Shown here in pieces: positions 8,415 through 17,009 of a stretch of 64,000 nt of DNA. Positions within the stretch are counted from its first letter, which is position 1, and each line of letters starts with the position of its first letter. The DNA is taken from the NCBI RefSeq assembly GCF_006974125.1, contig NZ_CP037858.1, positions 2,418,001 through 2,482,000 on the forward strand. Reading direction: 5' to 3'. This stretch comes from Stenotrophomonas maltophilia. Its GTDB lineage: Bacteria; Pseudomonadota; Gammaproteobacteria; Xanthomonadales; Xanthomonadaceae. Position numbers and translations under genes: made by a program. The notes under the pieces are model-generated. The model saw only the letters and a list, made by a program, of their open reading frames with translations. It was not told the DNA's origin and did not search any database.

Positions 8415-10187
8415 TCAGGCCTTCTTGCGTTCGGCGATGTAGGCCTGGATCTGCTGTTCCAGCACCGGCAGCGGCACCGAGCCCTGCTTGAGCAGGGTGT
8501 CGTGGAAGCCCTTGATGTCGAACTTGTCGCCCAGCTCCTTCTCGGCCTGCGCACGCAGGCGCACGATGGCGATCTCGCCCAGCTTGTAGCTCAGCGCCTG
8601 GCCCGGCCAGGAAATGTAGCGGTCCACTTCGGTGGTCACTTCATGCTCGCTCAGCGCGGTGTGGTCTCGCAGGTAGGCCAGCGCCTGCTCACGGGTCCAG
8701 CCCTTGCTGTGCACGCCGGTGTCGATCACCAGGCGCGTGGCGCGCCACATCTCGTAGGTCAGGCGGCCGAAATCCTCGTAGGGGGTTTCGTAGATGCCCA
8801 TCTCCACGCCCAGCTTCTCGCAGTACAGCGCCCAGCCTTCGCCATAGGCGGAGATGTAGGCGTTGCGGCGGAACTCGGGCAGGTTCTTCTGCTCGGCGGC
8901 AATGGCGCCCTGCAGCGCGTGGCCCGGATCGGATTCATGCAGGGTCAGCGCCGGCAGGTTGTACAGCGGGCGCGACGGCAGGTTGTAGGTGTTGAGCCAG
9001 TAGGTGCCCATGCCGCCACGGCCGGCGGTCCAGAACGGCGCGATATCCGGCGGCACCGGCACGATGGTGAAGCGCGCGCGCGGCAGCGTCATGTACTTGC
9101 CAAGCTGGCCATCGGCGCGCTTGGAGATCCACGCGGCACGCGACAGCAGCTCTTCCGGCGTCTTGGCGTAGAACTGCGGATCGGTACGCAGGAAGGTCAG
9201 GAACTCGGCGAAGCTGCCCTTGAACTTCACCTGCTTGATGATGTCGTTCATTTCCTTCTGGATGCGTGCGACTTCATCCAGGCCGATGCGGTGGATCTCG
9301 TCCGGCGACAGGTCCAGCGTGGTGTATTCGTGGATCTGCTGCTTGTAGTACGCCTTGCCATTTGGCATCGCTTCGGCGGCCAGGGTGGTACGCGCCTGCG
9401 GCACGTACTCGTTGACGAAGAAGGTGCGCAGCTGCTGGAACGCCGGCACCACCTTGCCGCTGATCGCTTCACGCGCCTGTGCCTGCAGCTTGGCCTGTTC
9501 GGCGGCCGGAATGCTGTTGGGCAGTTTCTTGAACGGCGCGTACAGCGGCGACTCGGTGGGATCCATCAGCTCGGCGACGGTAGCGATGGAGACCTCGCGG
9601 CCATCGAGCACGGCACGCGGCACGCTGAAGCCACGCTTCAGGCCGGCACGCATGTTCTCGGTCTGCTGGCCGAAGTATCGCGGCACATCGTTCAGCCGTG
9701 CGATGTAGTTCTGGTAGTCCTGCACGGTCTTCATCTCGCGCCGGGCCATGAAGGACAGGTTGGACCAGAACGAGGAGTCGGCGTTGAACGGCATCTCGTA
9801 GCCGCGCAGACGCGTCTCTTCAGCCAGGTTGAACACCTGGTCGCGGTAGATCGCATAGTTGACCTGGTTGTCGGGCGACAGGGTCTTCGGGTCGATCTTC
9901 TTCAGCGCGGCGAGGGTCTCGTCCCACACCTTCAGGCGCGCCTGCTGCGCAGCCGGGCTGATGTCGGGCATGCGGGTGGCATTGGCCGGGGCGTCCTCGT
10001 CCTCACTGGCCTCGCCGCCACCTTGCTGGCGCCACTTCCACTCCTTCTCGTACAGCGCGCGGAAGGCGGCATCGGCGGGCGATTCGGTGGCCACGCTGGC
10101 CGGTGCGGCGGTGGCGGGCGGCGCGGCCAGGGCCACGGCAGGGGCGGACAGGGCGATCAGCAGGGCAACAGCAAGACGGGTTTTCAC
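8415..10187 (-). CDS. DUF885-family secreted putative metallopeptidase
   Basis: A 590-residue DUF885 protein. A signal peptide (KTRLAVALLIALSAPAVALA) is followed by a largely helical body. The family's metal-site signature is LHESDPGHALQG (HExxPGHxxQ), in the C-terminal third, followed by YGEGWALYCEKLG. Members are predicted zinc peptidases, and a few have shown peptidase activity; the substrate here is unknown. The open frame extends far upstream to 10433, through two GTAG palindromes, which is not credible. I prefer the GTG at 10187 (a second GTG is at 10193), because it places the signal peptide at the N-terminus. It is monocistronic, convergent with czcA. Confidence 0.85.
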   Translation of the reverse strand: MKTRLAVALLIALSAPAVALAAPPATAAPASVATESPADAAFRALYEKEWKWRQQGGGEASEDEDAPANATRMPDISPAAQQARLKVWDETLAALKKIDPKTLSPDNQVNYAIYRDQVFNLAEETRLRGYEMPFNADSSFWSNLSFMARREMKTVQDYQNYIARLNDVPRYFGQQTENMRAGLKRGFSVPRAVLDGREVSIATVAELMDPTESPLYAPFKKLPNSIPAAEQAKLQAQAREAISGKVVPAFQQLRTFFVNEYVPQARTTLAAEAMPNGKAYYKQQIHEYTTLDLSPDEIHRIGLDEVARIQKEMNDIIKQVKFKGSFAEFLTFLRTDPQFYAKTPEELLSRAAWISKRADGQLGKYMTLPRARFTIVPVPPDIAPFWTAGRGGMGTYWLNTYNLPSRPLYNLPALTLHESDPGHALQGAIAAEQKNLPEFRRNAYISAYGEGWALYCEKLGVEMGIYETPYEDFGRLTYEMWRATRLVIDTGVHSKGWTREQALAYLRDHTALSEHEVTTEVDRYISWPGQALSYKLGEIAIVRLRAQAEKELGDKFDIKGFHDTLLKQGSVPLPVLEQQIQAYIAERKKA

Positions 10188-10286
10188 GAGCACAGGTTCC
10201 CGGGAAGGCAGGCGCCGATGATGGCACCGCCCACGGCCCGTGGCATGGGACGAAGGTCCTGCCTGCGCAGCAGACCGGGGCCCCTG

Positions 10287-10346
10287 TAGCGGCCAACCTT
10301 GGTTGGCGCTGGATTTCCCCGTGTGCCAACCAAGGTTGGCAGCTAC
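10287..10346. repeat. GTAG palindrome pair (REPIN-like)
   Basis: GTAG at 10287 is followed by arms GGCCAACC / GGTTGGCG. An inverted partner (GTGCCAACC / GGTTGGCA) ends with CTAC at 10343-10346. It lies upstream of the DUF885 gene and downstream of the LAB_N gene, about 100 bp before the DUF885 start. Confidence 0.8.
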
Positions 10347-10369
10347 CAGGCACGGTAGCCAGGCACGCA

Positions 10370-10437
10370 GTAGATCCACGCCATGCGTGGATGCGGCGGG
10401 CCCGGATACACCTGTGCCGACCAAGGTCGGCACCTAC
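10370..10437. repeat. GTAG palindrome pair with mixed stems
   Basis: The head element GTAG-ATCCACGC-CAT-GCGTGGAT (10370-10392) has a different stem from the tail element GTGCCGACC-AA-GGTCGGCAC-CTAC (10413-10437). The pair still has the outward GTAG/CTAC ends, so two stem subfamilies are combined. It lies 19 bp after the LAB_N gene stop. Confidence 0.8.
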
Positions 10438-10456
10438 AGGATGGGCCCCGCAGGCC

Positions 10457-10807
10457 TCAGTGGCTGGCCCTGTCGCGCTTCCAGCCGCGGTGCTTGATGT
10501 CCAGCTGCAGGCTGTACAGGGCGGTGAACGCCGGGAACAGGTTCTGCAGCACGCCCACCGAGTCCTGCTTGGCCGAGAACAGGAAGTAGCTCAGCGTCAT
10601 CAGGCTGCCGACCACGCTCATGTACCAGAACAGGCGCGGGATGACCGGCTTACCGGCACGCTTGGAGGCGACGAACTGGACCAGCCAGCGGCCACCGAAC
10701 ATCAGCGCGCCGGTGTAGCCGATCAACTTCCAGCCGGTCACATGCAGGCCGGTCCAGTACAGCCAGGTCAGCGGCTGGTCCAGCCAGTGCAGTTCCAGGC
10801 CCATCAC
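10457..10807 (-). CDS. Lipid-A-disaccharide synthase N-terminal domain (LAB_N) membrane protein
   Basis: A 116-residue membrane protein of the LAB_N family, a domain first named for an N-terminal extension found in some LpxB proteins but common as a stand-alone gene. It has three hydrophobic helices; WKLIGYTGALMFGGRWLVQF and SKRAGKPVIPRLFWYMSVVG are characteristic. Its start overlaps the stop of the GT2 gene by 4 bp (ATGA), so it is cotranscribed with a dolichol-phosphate-mannose-synthase-like transferase and a sugar epimerase. The stand-alone domain's biochemical role is not established; context suggests lipid-linked sugar handling in the envelope. Confidence 0.82.
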   Translation of the reverse strand: MMGLELHWLDQPLTWLYWTGLHVTGWKLIGYTGALMFGGRWLVQFVASKRAGKPVIPRLFWYMSVVGSLMTLSYFLFSAKQDSVGVLQNLFPAFTALYSLQLDIKHRGWKRDRASH

Positions 10808-11526
10808 CGTTCTTCCACCGTGGTGCGCTTGCTGCGGGTGATCAGCCAGGCCACGCCGCGCAGATCACGGATGCCGACCAGCGCACGGCCCAGGTTGTTG
10901 TACTTGGATACGCCGGCGGTGCGGTGGCGGTGGTTGACCGGCACACTGGTGGTCTTCCAGCCGGCACGCTGCATCAGCGCCGGCAGGTAGCGGTGCATGT
11001 GGTCGAAGTACGGCAGGTCGAGGAACGCGCTGCGCTCGAACAGCTTGATGCCGCAGCCGGTATCGGGCGTGTCATCGCGCAGCATGCGTGCACGGATGGC
11101 ATTGGCCCACTTGCTGGCCCAGCGCTTGCTGCCGCTGTCCTGGCGGTTGACCCGCCAGCCGGCGAACAGCTTCACCTGCGCCTCGGCCGCATCGCGCGCG
11201 GCCAGCAGCTTTGGAATGTCGGCCGGATCATTCTGCCCGTCGCCATCCAGGGTCGCGATCCACGGCGCACGTGCGTGCTTGACGCCGGTGCGCACCGCGG
11301 TGCTCTGCCCGCTCTGGTTCACGTGGTGCAGCACCCGCAGTTCCGGCGTGGTCGCCTTCAGGCCCTGCAGCACCGCCAGGGTGTCATCGCGCGAGTGGTC
11401 GTCGATGTAGACGATCTCGAACGGCAGCCGGCCGCGCAGTGCAGCGGTGATTTCGGCGACCAGCGGGGCAACATTGTCGCGCTCGTTGAACACCGGGACG
11501 ACAACGGAAAGCTCGGGTTGGCTCAT
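10804..11526 (-). CDS. Glycosyltransferase family 2 (DPM1/ArnC-like)
   Basis: A 240-residue GT-A glycosyltransferase. SVVVPVFNERDNVAPLV is the nucleotide-binding N-terminus, VYIDDHSRDDT and TLDGDGQNDPADI carry the DxD-type aspartates, and DTGCGIKLFERSAF with VPVNHRHRTAGVSKYN are typical of the DPM1/ArnC branch. That branch moves a sugar from a nucleotide donor to undecaprenyl phosphate. No long C-terminal membrane anchor is present, unlike ArnC. ATG 11526 was chosen over a longer frame because SVVVPVFN normally lies within about 10 residues of the start. It is in a three-gene unit: epimerase, this gene, LAB_N. Confidence 0.85.
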   Translation of the reverse strand: MSQPELSVVVPVFNERDNVAPLVAEITAALRGRLPFEIVYIDDHSRDDTLAVLQGLKATTPELRVLHHVNQSGQSTAVRTGVKHARAPWIATLDGDGQNDPADIPKLLAARDAAEAQVKLFAGWRVNRQDSGSKRWASKWANAIRARMLRDDTPDTGCGIKLFERSAFLDLPYFDHMHRYLPALMQRAGWKTTSVPVNHRHRTAGVSKYNNLGRALVGIRDLRGVAWLITRSKRTTVEER

Positions 11527-11615
11527 AAGGCACTCGGCCAAAGGGGGACAAAGACCGCGCATTCTCCGAAGCCGAGGTTATCCGAAGATGAATCCGGCTG
11601 TGTGAGGGTCCGTCC

Positions 11616-12581
11616 TCAGGCGCGGTCGCCAAAATACTCGCGGCACCACTGCACGACAGGGGGCAACCCTTCTTCGATCGGGGTCACCGCGTCGAAGCCG
11701 AATGCGTCATGGGCGCGCCGGGTATCGGCCATCGTGCGCACCATGTCGCCCGGCTGCATCGGCTTGTAGACCTTCTGCGCCTGGCGGCCGGCGGCCTGCT
11801 CGATCACGCTGATGAAGCGCTCCAGCTCGACCGGCGTATGGTTGCCGAGGTTGAACACCCGGTGCGGTACCGGACCATCGGCCGGATGCGCGAGCGCGCC
11901 GAGAATACCCGACACGATGTCGGAGACATGTGTGAAATCGCGCTGCATGCGGCCTTCGTTGAACACGTCGATCGGCCGCCCGGCCAGCACCGCGCGCGAG
12001 AACAGCAGCGGTGCCATGTCCGGCCGGCCCCACGGGCCATACACGGTGAAGAAGCGCAGGCCGGTGGCATGCAGGCCGTACAGCTGCGCGTAGGTGTAGG
12101 CCATCAGCTCGTTGGCCGCCTTGGTCGCCGCGTACAGCGAGCGCGGCTGGTCCACGCGCTGGTCCTCGGAGAACGGCGGCGTGGCCGAATCACCGTAGAC
12201 CGAGCTGCTGGAGGCATACACCAGGTGCTGCACGCCACGATGGCGACACAGCTCCAGCATGTTGACGAAGCCGACCAGGTTGCTGTCGACGTAGGCCTGC
12301 GGGTTCTCCAGCGAATAGCGCACGCCGGCCTGCGCGGCCAGGTGGATCACCGCGGTCGGCTGTACTTTGTCGAACAGCGCGGCCAGGCCCTGCTGGTCGG
12401 TCAGGTCCAGGGTGCGCAGGTCCAGGGTCGGGCACAGTGCGGCCACGCGGTCGCGCTTGATCTGCGGGTCGTAGTAGTCGTTGAAGTTGTCCAGGCCGAC
12501 CACCGGCTGGCCCGCCTCCAGCAGCGCGCGGGCGGTGTAGGCACCAATGAAGCCGGCAGCGCCGGTGAGCAGGATGGTCAT
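11616..12581 (-). CDS. NAD-dependent nucleotide-sugar epimerase (UDP-glucuronate 4-epimerase-like)
   Basis: A 321-residue extended-SDR enzyme. The Rossmann motif is LLTGAAGFIGAYTARALLEAG, followed by LDNFNDYYDPQIKRDR, a segment typical of UDP-GlcA 4-epimerases. The catalytic triad is visible as SSSSVYG and YAATKAANE (YxxxK). KPMQPGDMVRTMAD near the C-terminus is also standard for the GalE/GAE group. It probably converts UDP-glucuronate to UDP-galacturonate, or a close sugar. It precedes the GT2 and LAB_N genes with an 89-bp gap and probably supplies their donor sugar (inference). The start ATG lies in a well-placed context. Confidence 0.85.
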   Translation of the reverse strand: MTILLTGAAGFIGAYTARALLEAGQPVVGLDNFNDYYDPQIKRDRVAALCPTLDLRTLDLTDQQGLAALFDKVQPTAVIHLAAQAGVRYSLENPQAYVDSNLVGFVNMLELCRHRGVQHLVYASSSSVYGDSATPPFSEDQRVDQPRSLYAATKAANELMAYTYAQLYGLHATGLRFFTVYGPWGRPDMAPLLFSRAVLAGRPIDVFNEGRMQRDFTHVSDIVSGILGALAHPADGPVPHRVFNLGNHTPVELERFISVIEQAAGRQAQKVYKPMQPGDMVRTMADTRRAHDAFGFDAVTPIEEGLPPVVQWCREYFGDRA

Positions 12582-12632
12582 TGCAGTTGCCTGGAAATCA
12601 ATGAGTACAGGTGCAGAGGATACGCTGCGGGC

Positions 12633-13364
12633 TCAGAACAGCCCGAAACGCTTCTTGGCCACATTGGTGCGGCCGGGTTCGATCACGTCCTGGATCTTCT
12701 TCGCATCGAAGCGGTCGAGCAGCGCCTCGGCACCCTTCTTCAGCTTCAGGTCCATCTCTTCCGGATACAGCGGAACCAGGCTCATGAAGCTGATGAGCTT
12801 GCCGTCGTCCAGTTCCAGCGTGGCGAAGTCCACCGGGGTAGTCACCGGCGGCAGCACGATGGCACCGTCGAAGCCCACGCCCGGCGCGTAGGGCTCGCTG
12901 GGATGGCCGTTGGGAATGGTGTGGCCGAAACCCAGCCAGGTGTCGTACTCGTGCGGCAGCCGCGCCATGCCCTTCAGCAGGCGCACCGGCCAGTAGTTGC
13001 GTTCGTCCTCGAAGGCATCCTGGGACATCGGCCAGTCGGCCGGCAGGGTCACCATCAGCTCCATGTAGCGCGGCACGTCCGCGTCCACCTCGGCGGGCAC
13101 GGTCATCGGCAGGTCGCTCATGCCGGAGGTGACCAGGCGCAGGTACGGGAACTGGTCATTGGCCGGCACCACGTGCACGTCGATGTGCACCAGGTCGGAG
13201 ATGATCTCGTGGAAGACACCGGACACCGGACCCAGATGGCGCTCTATGTGCGCGCCGATCGCCTCGATGTGTTCTTCGCCCTGCGGCGGGGTGAAGTCCT
13301 TCTGGCGGCTGTGCACCATGATCGGGCTGCCGCCCGGGCTGACGTCGTCGAATGTGTTGCTCAT
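12633..13364 (-). CDS. Suppressor-of-fused (SUFU) domain protein
   Basis: A 243-residue cytosolic protein resembling bacterial SUFU-domain proteins: ISDLVHIDVHVVPAND, LVTSGMSDLPM, and ELMVTLPADWP in order, with FISFM-like strands near the C-terminus. SUFU homologues in bacteria occur both as solitary genes and as presumed immunity proteins for polymorphic toxins. No toxin gene is adjacent, so a solitary role of unknown function is more likely. ATG 13364 (MSNTFDD) was preferred to an 8-codon longer frame. It sits between the envelope-sugar cassette and parB on the same strand, with gaps of 51 and 126 bp. Confidence 0.75.
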   Translation of the reverse strand: MSNTFDDVSPGGSPIMVHSRQKDFTPPQGEEHIEAIGAHIERHLGPVSGVFHEIISDLVHIDVHVVPANDQFPYLRLVTSGMSDLPMTVPAEVDADVPRYMELMVTLPADWPMSQDAFEDERNYWPVRLLKGMARLPHEYDTWLGFGHTIPNGHPSEPYAPGVGFDGAIVLPPVTTPVDFATLELDDGKLISFMSLVPLYPEEMDLKLKKGAEALLDRFDAKKIQDVIEPGRTNVAKKRFGLF

Positions 13365-13490
13365 GTCCTGCTCCCTGGATGAGGCCACGGACCGGAGAGC
13401 AGTGCATCCCCCGGCGCGCGCGGCGGTGCGTTCCCTGTCATCTGCAGGACGCGGCAGGAACAGGCCGCATCCCCTGGCGCTGCGCCGGGC

Positions 13491-14414
13491 TCAGCCCTGG
13501 CGCGTACGCAGTTTTTCCAGCACGCCGTCCAGGGTATCCAGGTCGGTGTAGTGGATGATCAGCTTGCCCTTGCCGCCGCGGCCATGGTTGATCGCCACCT
13601 TGGCACCCAGCGCTTCGGACAGTTCGGTTTCCAGCGAGGCGATGTCGGCCTGCTGCACTTTCGGTGTGGCGACCGGGCGGTTGCTCGGCACCTTGCCGGC
13701 CGCGAAGGCCTGCGCACGGCGCTCGACCTCGCGCACCGACCAGCCTTCATCGGCCGCTTCCTGTGCCAGCTTGCCGGCCAGCTCGGGGGCCAGGGTCAGC
13801 AGCGCGCGGGCGTGGCCCATTTCCAGGCGGCGGGTTTCCAGCAGCAGGCGGATGGCCACCGGCAGCTCCAGCAGGCGCAGCAGGTTGGACACCGCCGCGC
13901 GCGAGCGGCCGACGGCCTCGGCGGCCTCGGCATGGGTCAGGGTGAATTCGCTGATCAGGCGCTGCAGCGCCTCGGCTTCTTCCAGCGGGTTGAGGTCTTC
14001 GCGCTGGATGTTCTCGATCAGCGCCATCGCGATGACGGTGCGGTCTTCCAGCTCGCGCACCACCACCGGCACTTCGTCCAGGCCGGCCAGCTGCGATGCG
14101 CGCCAGCGGCGCTCACCGGCGACGATTTCGTAGTTGCCCGCCGGCAGCTGGCGCACCAGGATCGGCTGGATCACGCCCTGCGACTTGATCGAGTCGGCCA
14201 GCTCGGACAGCTTGCCCTCGTCCATCTCGCGGCGCGGCTGGTACTTGCCCGGCTGCAGCTGGCCCACGGCCAGCTTGCGCAGCACTTCACCCGGCAGCGG
14301 CTCGATCACCGCGGTGGTGGCCTGCACCTGGCTGACCGCCCCCTTGGGACCCAGCAGCGCGTCCAGGCCACGGCCGAGGCCTCGCTTCTTGGCTGCCGGC
14401 TTGCTGCTGGTCAT
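13491..14414 (-). CDS. parB: Chromosome-partitioning protein ParB
   Basis: A 307-residue ParB/Spo0J CTPase that binds parS and loads the partition complex near the origin. The N-terminus is KKRGLGRGLDALLG, the usual ParA-interacting stretch. QLQPGKYQPRREMDEGKLSELADSI and VAGERRWRASQLAG are the ParB/Srx CTP-binding region, and LTHAEAAEAVGRSRAAVSNLLRLLELP is the DNA-binding HTH. The C-terminal LIIHYTDLDTLDGVLEKL is the dimerisation segment. The start codon overlaps the parA stop by 1 bp (TGATG), so translation is coupled. A much longer frame reaching into parA is only an overlap of reading frames. I found no full parS site in the window. Confidence 0.95.
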   Translation of the reverse strand: MTSSKPAAKKRGLGRGLDALLGPKGAVSQVQATTAVIEPLPGEVLRKLAVGQLQPGKYQPRREMDEGKLSELADSIKSQGVIQPILVRQLPAGNYEIVAGERRWRASQLAGLDEVPVVVRELEDRTVIAMALIENIQREDLNPLEEAEALQRLISEFTLTHAEAAEAVGRSRAAVSNLLRLLELPVAIRLLLETRRLEMGHARALLTLAPELAGKLAQEAADEGWSVREVERRAQAFAAGKVPSNRPVATPKVQQADIASLETELSEALGAKVAINHGRGGKGKLIIHYTDLDTLDGVLEKLRTRQG

Positions 14415-15211
14415 CAGACGGTCTCCACGGCCTTGGCGGCCTTGTTGCGTTCGTTGTTGCGGCGGATGATCTCGCCGGCCAGGCCCAGGTAGGCCACGCC
14501 ACCGCGCGAAGCGCGGTCGTAGCCGACGATGCTCTGGCCATGGCTCGGCGCCTCGGCCAGGCGCACGTTGCGCGGCACGATGGTGCGGAACACGCGGTCG
14601 CCGAAGTGCTCGGTGAGCTCGGCCGAGACCGCGTTGGCCAGGTTGTTGCGCACATCGAACATGGTGCGCAGCACGCCTTCGATCTCCAGCGCCGGGTTGA
14701 GGTTGGCACGCAGCGCTTCGATGGTTTCCACCAGCGCGCTCAGGCCTTCCAGCGCGTAGTACTCGCACTGCATCGGCACGATCACCGAATCGGCGGCGGC
14801 CAGTGCGTTGAGCGTCAGCAGCGACAGCGCCGGCGGGCAGTCGATCAGGATGTAGTCGTACTCGTCGCGGATCGGTGCCAGCGCGCGCTTCAGGCGCTGC
14901 TCGCGCTCGCTCTGCGCCATCAGCTGGATCTCGGCGGCGGTCAGGTCGATGTTGCCGGGCAGCAGGTCGTAGCCTTCGGCGGTCTGCACGCGCACATCGG
15001 CGGCGCTGGACTCGCCCAGCAGCAGATCGTAGGTGGAGGAGACCAGCTCACGCTTGTCCACGCCACTGCCCATGGTCGCGTTGCCCTGCGAATCCAGGTC
15101 GACCAACAGCACGCGCTTGGGTGCGTTGGCCAGGGAAGCGGCCAGGTTGACGGCGGTCGTGGTCTTGCCGACGCCACCCTTCTGGTTGGCGATGGCGATG
15201 ATGCGGGCCAT
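14414..15211 (-). CDS. parA: Chromosome-partitioning ATPase ParA
   Basis: A 265-residue deviant-Walker ATPase that moves ParB-bound origins. MARIIAIANQKGGVGKTTTA contains the signature-lysine Walker A (KGGVGKTT), VLLVDLDSQGNATMGSG is switch I, and DYILIDCPPALSLLT is Walker B. The length is that of chromosomal ParA/Soj, which has no N-terminal HTH. ATG 15211 places the Walker A at residue 11, as in the family; a 31-codon longer frame is rejected. The order rsmG-parA-parB on one strand is common near origins in gammaproteobacteria such as Xanthomonas and suggests, but does not prove, that the window is near oriC. Confidence 0.96.
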   Translation of the reverse strand: MARIIAIANQKGGVGKTTTAVNLAASLANAPKRVLLVDLDSQGNATMGSGVDKRELVSSTYDLLLGESSAADVRVQTAEGYDLLPGNIDLTAAEIQLMAQSEREQRLKRALAPIRDEYDYILIDCPPALSLLTLNALAAADSVIVPMQCEYYALEGLSALVETIEALRANLNPALEIEGVLRTMFDVRNNLANAVSAELTEHFGDRVFRTIVPRNVRLAEAPSHGQSIVGYDRASRGGVAYLGLAGEIIRRNNERNKAAKAVETV

Positions 15212-15323
15212 GCGGGTGTGCCTCGTCGACGTGTGCTGGGACCGGTCATTATGCGTACAACCGGCCCCTTGCGGAAATCGTGGATCGCCAACCCGTTGTT
15301 CCACAAAGGGCTGGCGGCGGGAA

Positions 15324-15962
15324 TCAGGGGCCTGTAACGGTGACCAGATGGCGTTCGCCGGCCAGGCCGGGCACGCTCAACGGGGTCACCTCACGCACCT
15401 GCCAGCCAGCCGGCAGGTCCGCGATCTCCTCATGCGGGTAGACGCCCTTCATGGCCAGCAGCACGCCGCCAGGGCGCAGCAGGTGGCCGCCGACGCGGAC
15501 GATGCCGGCCAGGGTGTCCATCGCGCGCGCGGTCAGCTGGTCGTAGCGGCCGGCCTCGTCCAGCGCCTCGGCGCGCGATTCGGCCACGCGGGCATTGTCC
15601 AGGCCGAGCTGGCGCACGGCCTCGCGCATGAAGCGCGCCTTCTTGCCGTTGCTCTCGACCAGGGTGACCTGCAGGCCCGGGCAGGCGATCGCCAACGGGA
15701 TGCCGGGCAACCCGGGGCCGGTGCCGAGGTCGGCCAGGCTGCCATCGGCCACGAACGGCTGCATTGCCAGCGAATCGAGCAGGTGGCGGGTGACCATCTC
15801 CTGCGGATCGCGGATGGCGGTGAGGTTGTAGGTGCCGTTCCAGCGGTGCAGCAGGGCCAGGTAGCGCAGCAGCGGCGGCGCCAGCGCGGCGTCCAGGCCC
15901 ATGCTGGCCAGGCCCTGTTCCAGCGTGGCAGCCACGCTGGCGGGAAGTGGGTGTTCGCTCAT
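15324..15962 (-). CDS. rsmG: 16S rRNA (guanine527-N7)-methyltransferase RsmG
   Basis: A 212-residue SAM-dependent methyltransferase that modifies G527 of 16S rRNA in the 30S decoding region. [26 protein letters not shown] is the characteristic N-terminal block, [18 protein letters not shown] the SAM-binding loop, and AESRAEAL and [10 protein letters not shown] the later family motifs. Length and start are normal. It precedes parA by 112 bp on the same strand. Loss of this enzyme is known to give low-level streptomycin resistance in other bacteria; nothing here indicates a defect. Confidence 0.95.
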   Translation of the reverse strand: MSEHPLPASVAATLEQGLASMGLDAALAPPLLRYLALLHRWNGTYNLTAIRDPQEMVTRHLLDSLAMQPFVADGSLADLGTGPGLPGIPLAIACPGLQVTLVESNGKKARFMREAVRQLGLDNARVAESRAEALDEAGRYDQLTARAMDTLAGIVRVGGHLLRPGGVLLAMKGVYPHEEIADLPAGWQVREVTPLSVPGLAGERHLVTVTGP

Positions 15963-16001
15963 GCCGACATTATCGCCGGTTTTGCACGCTGATTCCCCGC
16001 T

Positions 16002-16601
16002 TCAGTGTGGATACCAGGCCAATGCCGCACGGAACTGGCCGGTGGCCTGCCATTCGTGCAGGTGCCAGCGCGCGGCCTCGCCCAGTTCCGGGTCGCACCA
16101 GCGCAGGTGCAGGGCACCATCGGCCCCCGGCGCCAGCTGCAGCCGGTGCAGGCCGAACGAGATGCCCTGCCCGTGCGCCTTCAGGATGGCTTCCTTGACG
16201 CACCACACGCGGAAGAACCAGTGCTCGCGCCCGGCCTCGTCCAGGCTTTCCAGCCAGATCACCTCCTCGGGGTGGAAGAAGCGCCGTACGATTTCCAGAA
16301 GACGCGGCCGCGGCCGCAGCAGTTCCAGGTCGACACCCAGCCGCACGCCTTCGCCCAGCGCCACCAGCAGCACCTCGCCACTGTGGCTCCAGCCGGTGCC
16401 GTAGTGGGCCAGAGCGCCGCTCAGTTCCGGCCGGCCCTTGTCATCACGGACCAGCGGCAGCGTCTCCGGGTCGGCACCCAATGCCTGCGCCAGCACCTGC
16501 CGCGCCTGCGGTTCACCCCGGTGGCCCGGCACGTGCGGGCGGCGCCAGACCGTCACCGGACCGAAACGCCACGGGCCGTCGAGGGTGGCTGGCAGGCTCA
16601 T
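16002..16601 (-). CDS. 4'-phosphopantetheinyl transferase (Sfp/HetI type)
   Basis: A 199-residue phosphopantetheinyl transferase that moves the CoA arm onto carrier-protein serines. The two core motifs are LGVDLELLRP (the metal-binding D and E) and FFRVWCVKEAILKAHGQG (WxxKEAxxK). The Sfp-like, two-lobed length, rather than about 125 residues for AcpS, suggests secondary-metabolite or alternative carrier proteins as substrates; none are in the window. ATG 16601 (MSLPATL) is my choice; a GTG at 16628 would add nine residues and cannot be excluded. It lies 39 bp upstream of rsmG and diverges from glsB. Confidence 0.85.
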   Translation of the reverse strand: MSLPATLDGPWRFGPVTVWRRPHVPGHRGEPQARQVLAQALGADPETLPLVRDDKGRPELSGALAHYGTGWSHSGEVLLVALGEGVRLGVDLELLRPRPRLLEIVRRFFHPEEVIWLESLDEAGREHWFFRVWCVKEAILKAHGQGISFGLHRLQLAPGADGALHLRWCDPELGEAARWHLHEWQATGQFRAALAWYPH

Positions 16602-16685
16602 CCGCACGCGCCCATCACGCAATTCCACGACGGGTTCACAGCCCTGCGCGTCAACTGGTCACAGTTCCCCACCGGAGGTTCGATC

Positions 16686-16937
16686 ATGGGCATCATCATC
16701 TGGCTGATCGTCGGCGGCATCGTAGGCTGGCTGGCCAGCATCATCATGAAGCGCGATGCCCAGCAGGGCATCATCCTCAACATCGTGGTCGGCATCGTCG
16801 GCGCGCTGATTTCCGGCTGGCTGTTCGGCGGCGGCATCAACGAAGCGATCACCATCCGCACCTTCCTGTTCTCGCTGATCGGTGCGGTGATCCTGCTGGC
16901 GATCGTCAACCTGTTCACCCGCAAGAGCATACGGTGA
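16686..16937 (+). CDS. GlsB/YeaQ/YmgE-family small membrane protein
   Basis: An 83-residue protein with three glycine-rich transmembrane segments: GIIIWLIVGGIVGWLASIIM, IILNIVVGIVGALISGWLF and TFLFSLIGAVILLAIVNLF. The MKRDAQQG segment between the first two is the family signature. Family members are stress-linked envelope proteins; E. coli YeaQ/YmgE homologues are called transglycosylase-associated, but no enzymatic activity is shown. The start is the ATG just after a CCGGAGG-like Shine-Dalgarno (around 16673). It is divergent from the phosphopantetheinyl transferase gene with an 84-bp gap. Confidence 0.9.
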   Translation: MGIIIWLIVGGIVGWLASIIMKRDAQQGIILNIVVGIVGALISGWLFGGGINEAITIRTFLFSLIGAVILLAIVNLFTRKSIR

Positions 16938-16944
16938 TCTGAGG

Positions 16945-16967
16945 GTAGTGCCGGCCGCTGGCCGACA
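16945..16967. repeat. GTAG palindrome (single)
   Basis: GTAG followed by TGCCGGCC..GGCCGACA, one mismatch from the common stem. It starts 7 bp after the glsB stop. The rest of the short gap to xth (about 16982-17001) holds a weak GGCCCG/CGGGCC hairpin that may help end both convergent genes. Confidence 0.8.
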
Positions 16968-17009
16968 GACGCATCACAACGGGCCCGGCAATCGTCGGGC
17001 CTCGTTCGT

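Noticed and set aside
15297..15304. Possible parS near parA (TGTTCCAC)
   Set aside because: Only the left half of the parS consensus is present; the right half does not match. No full parS was found.
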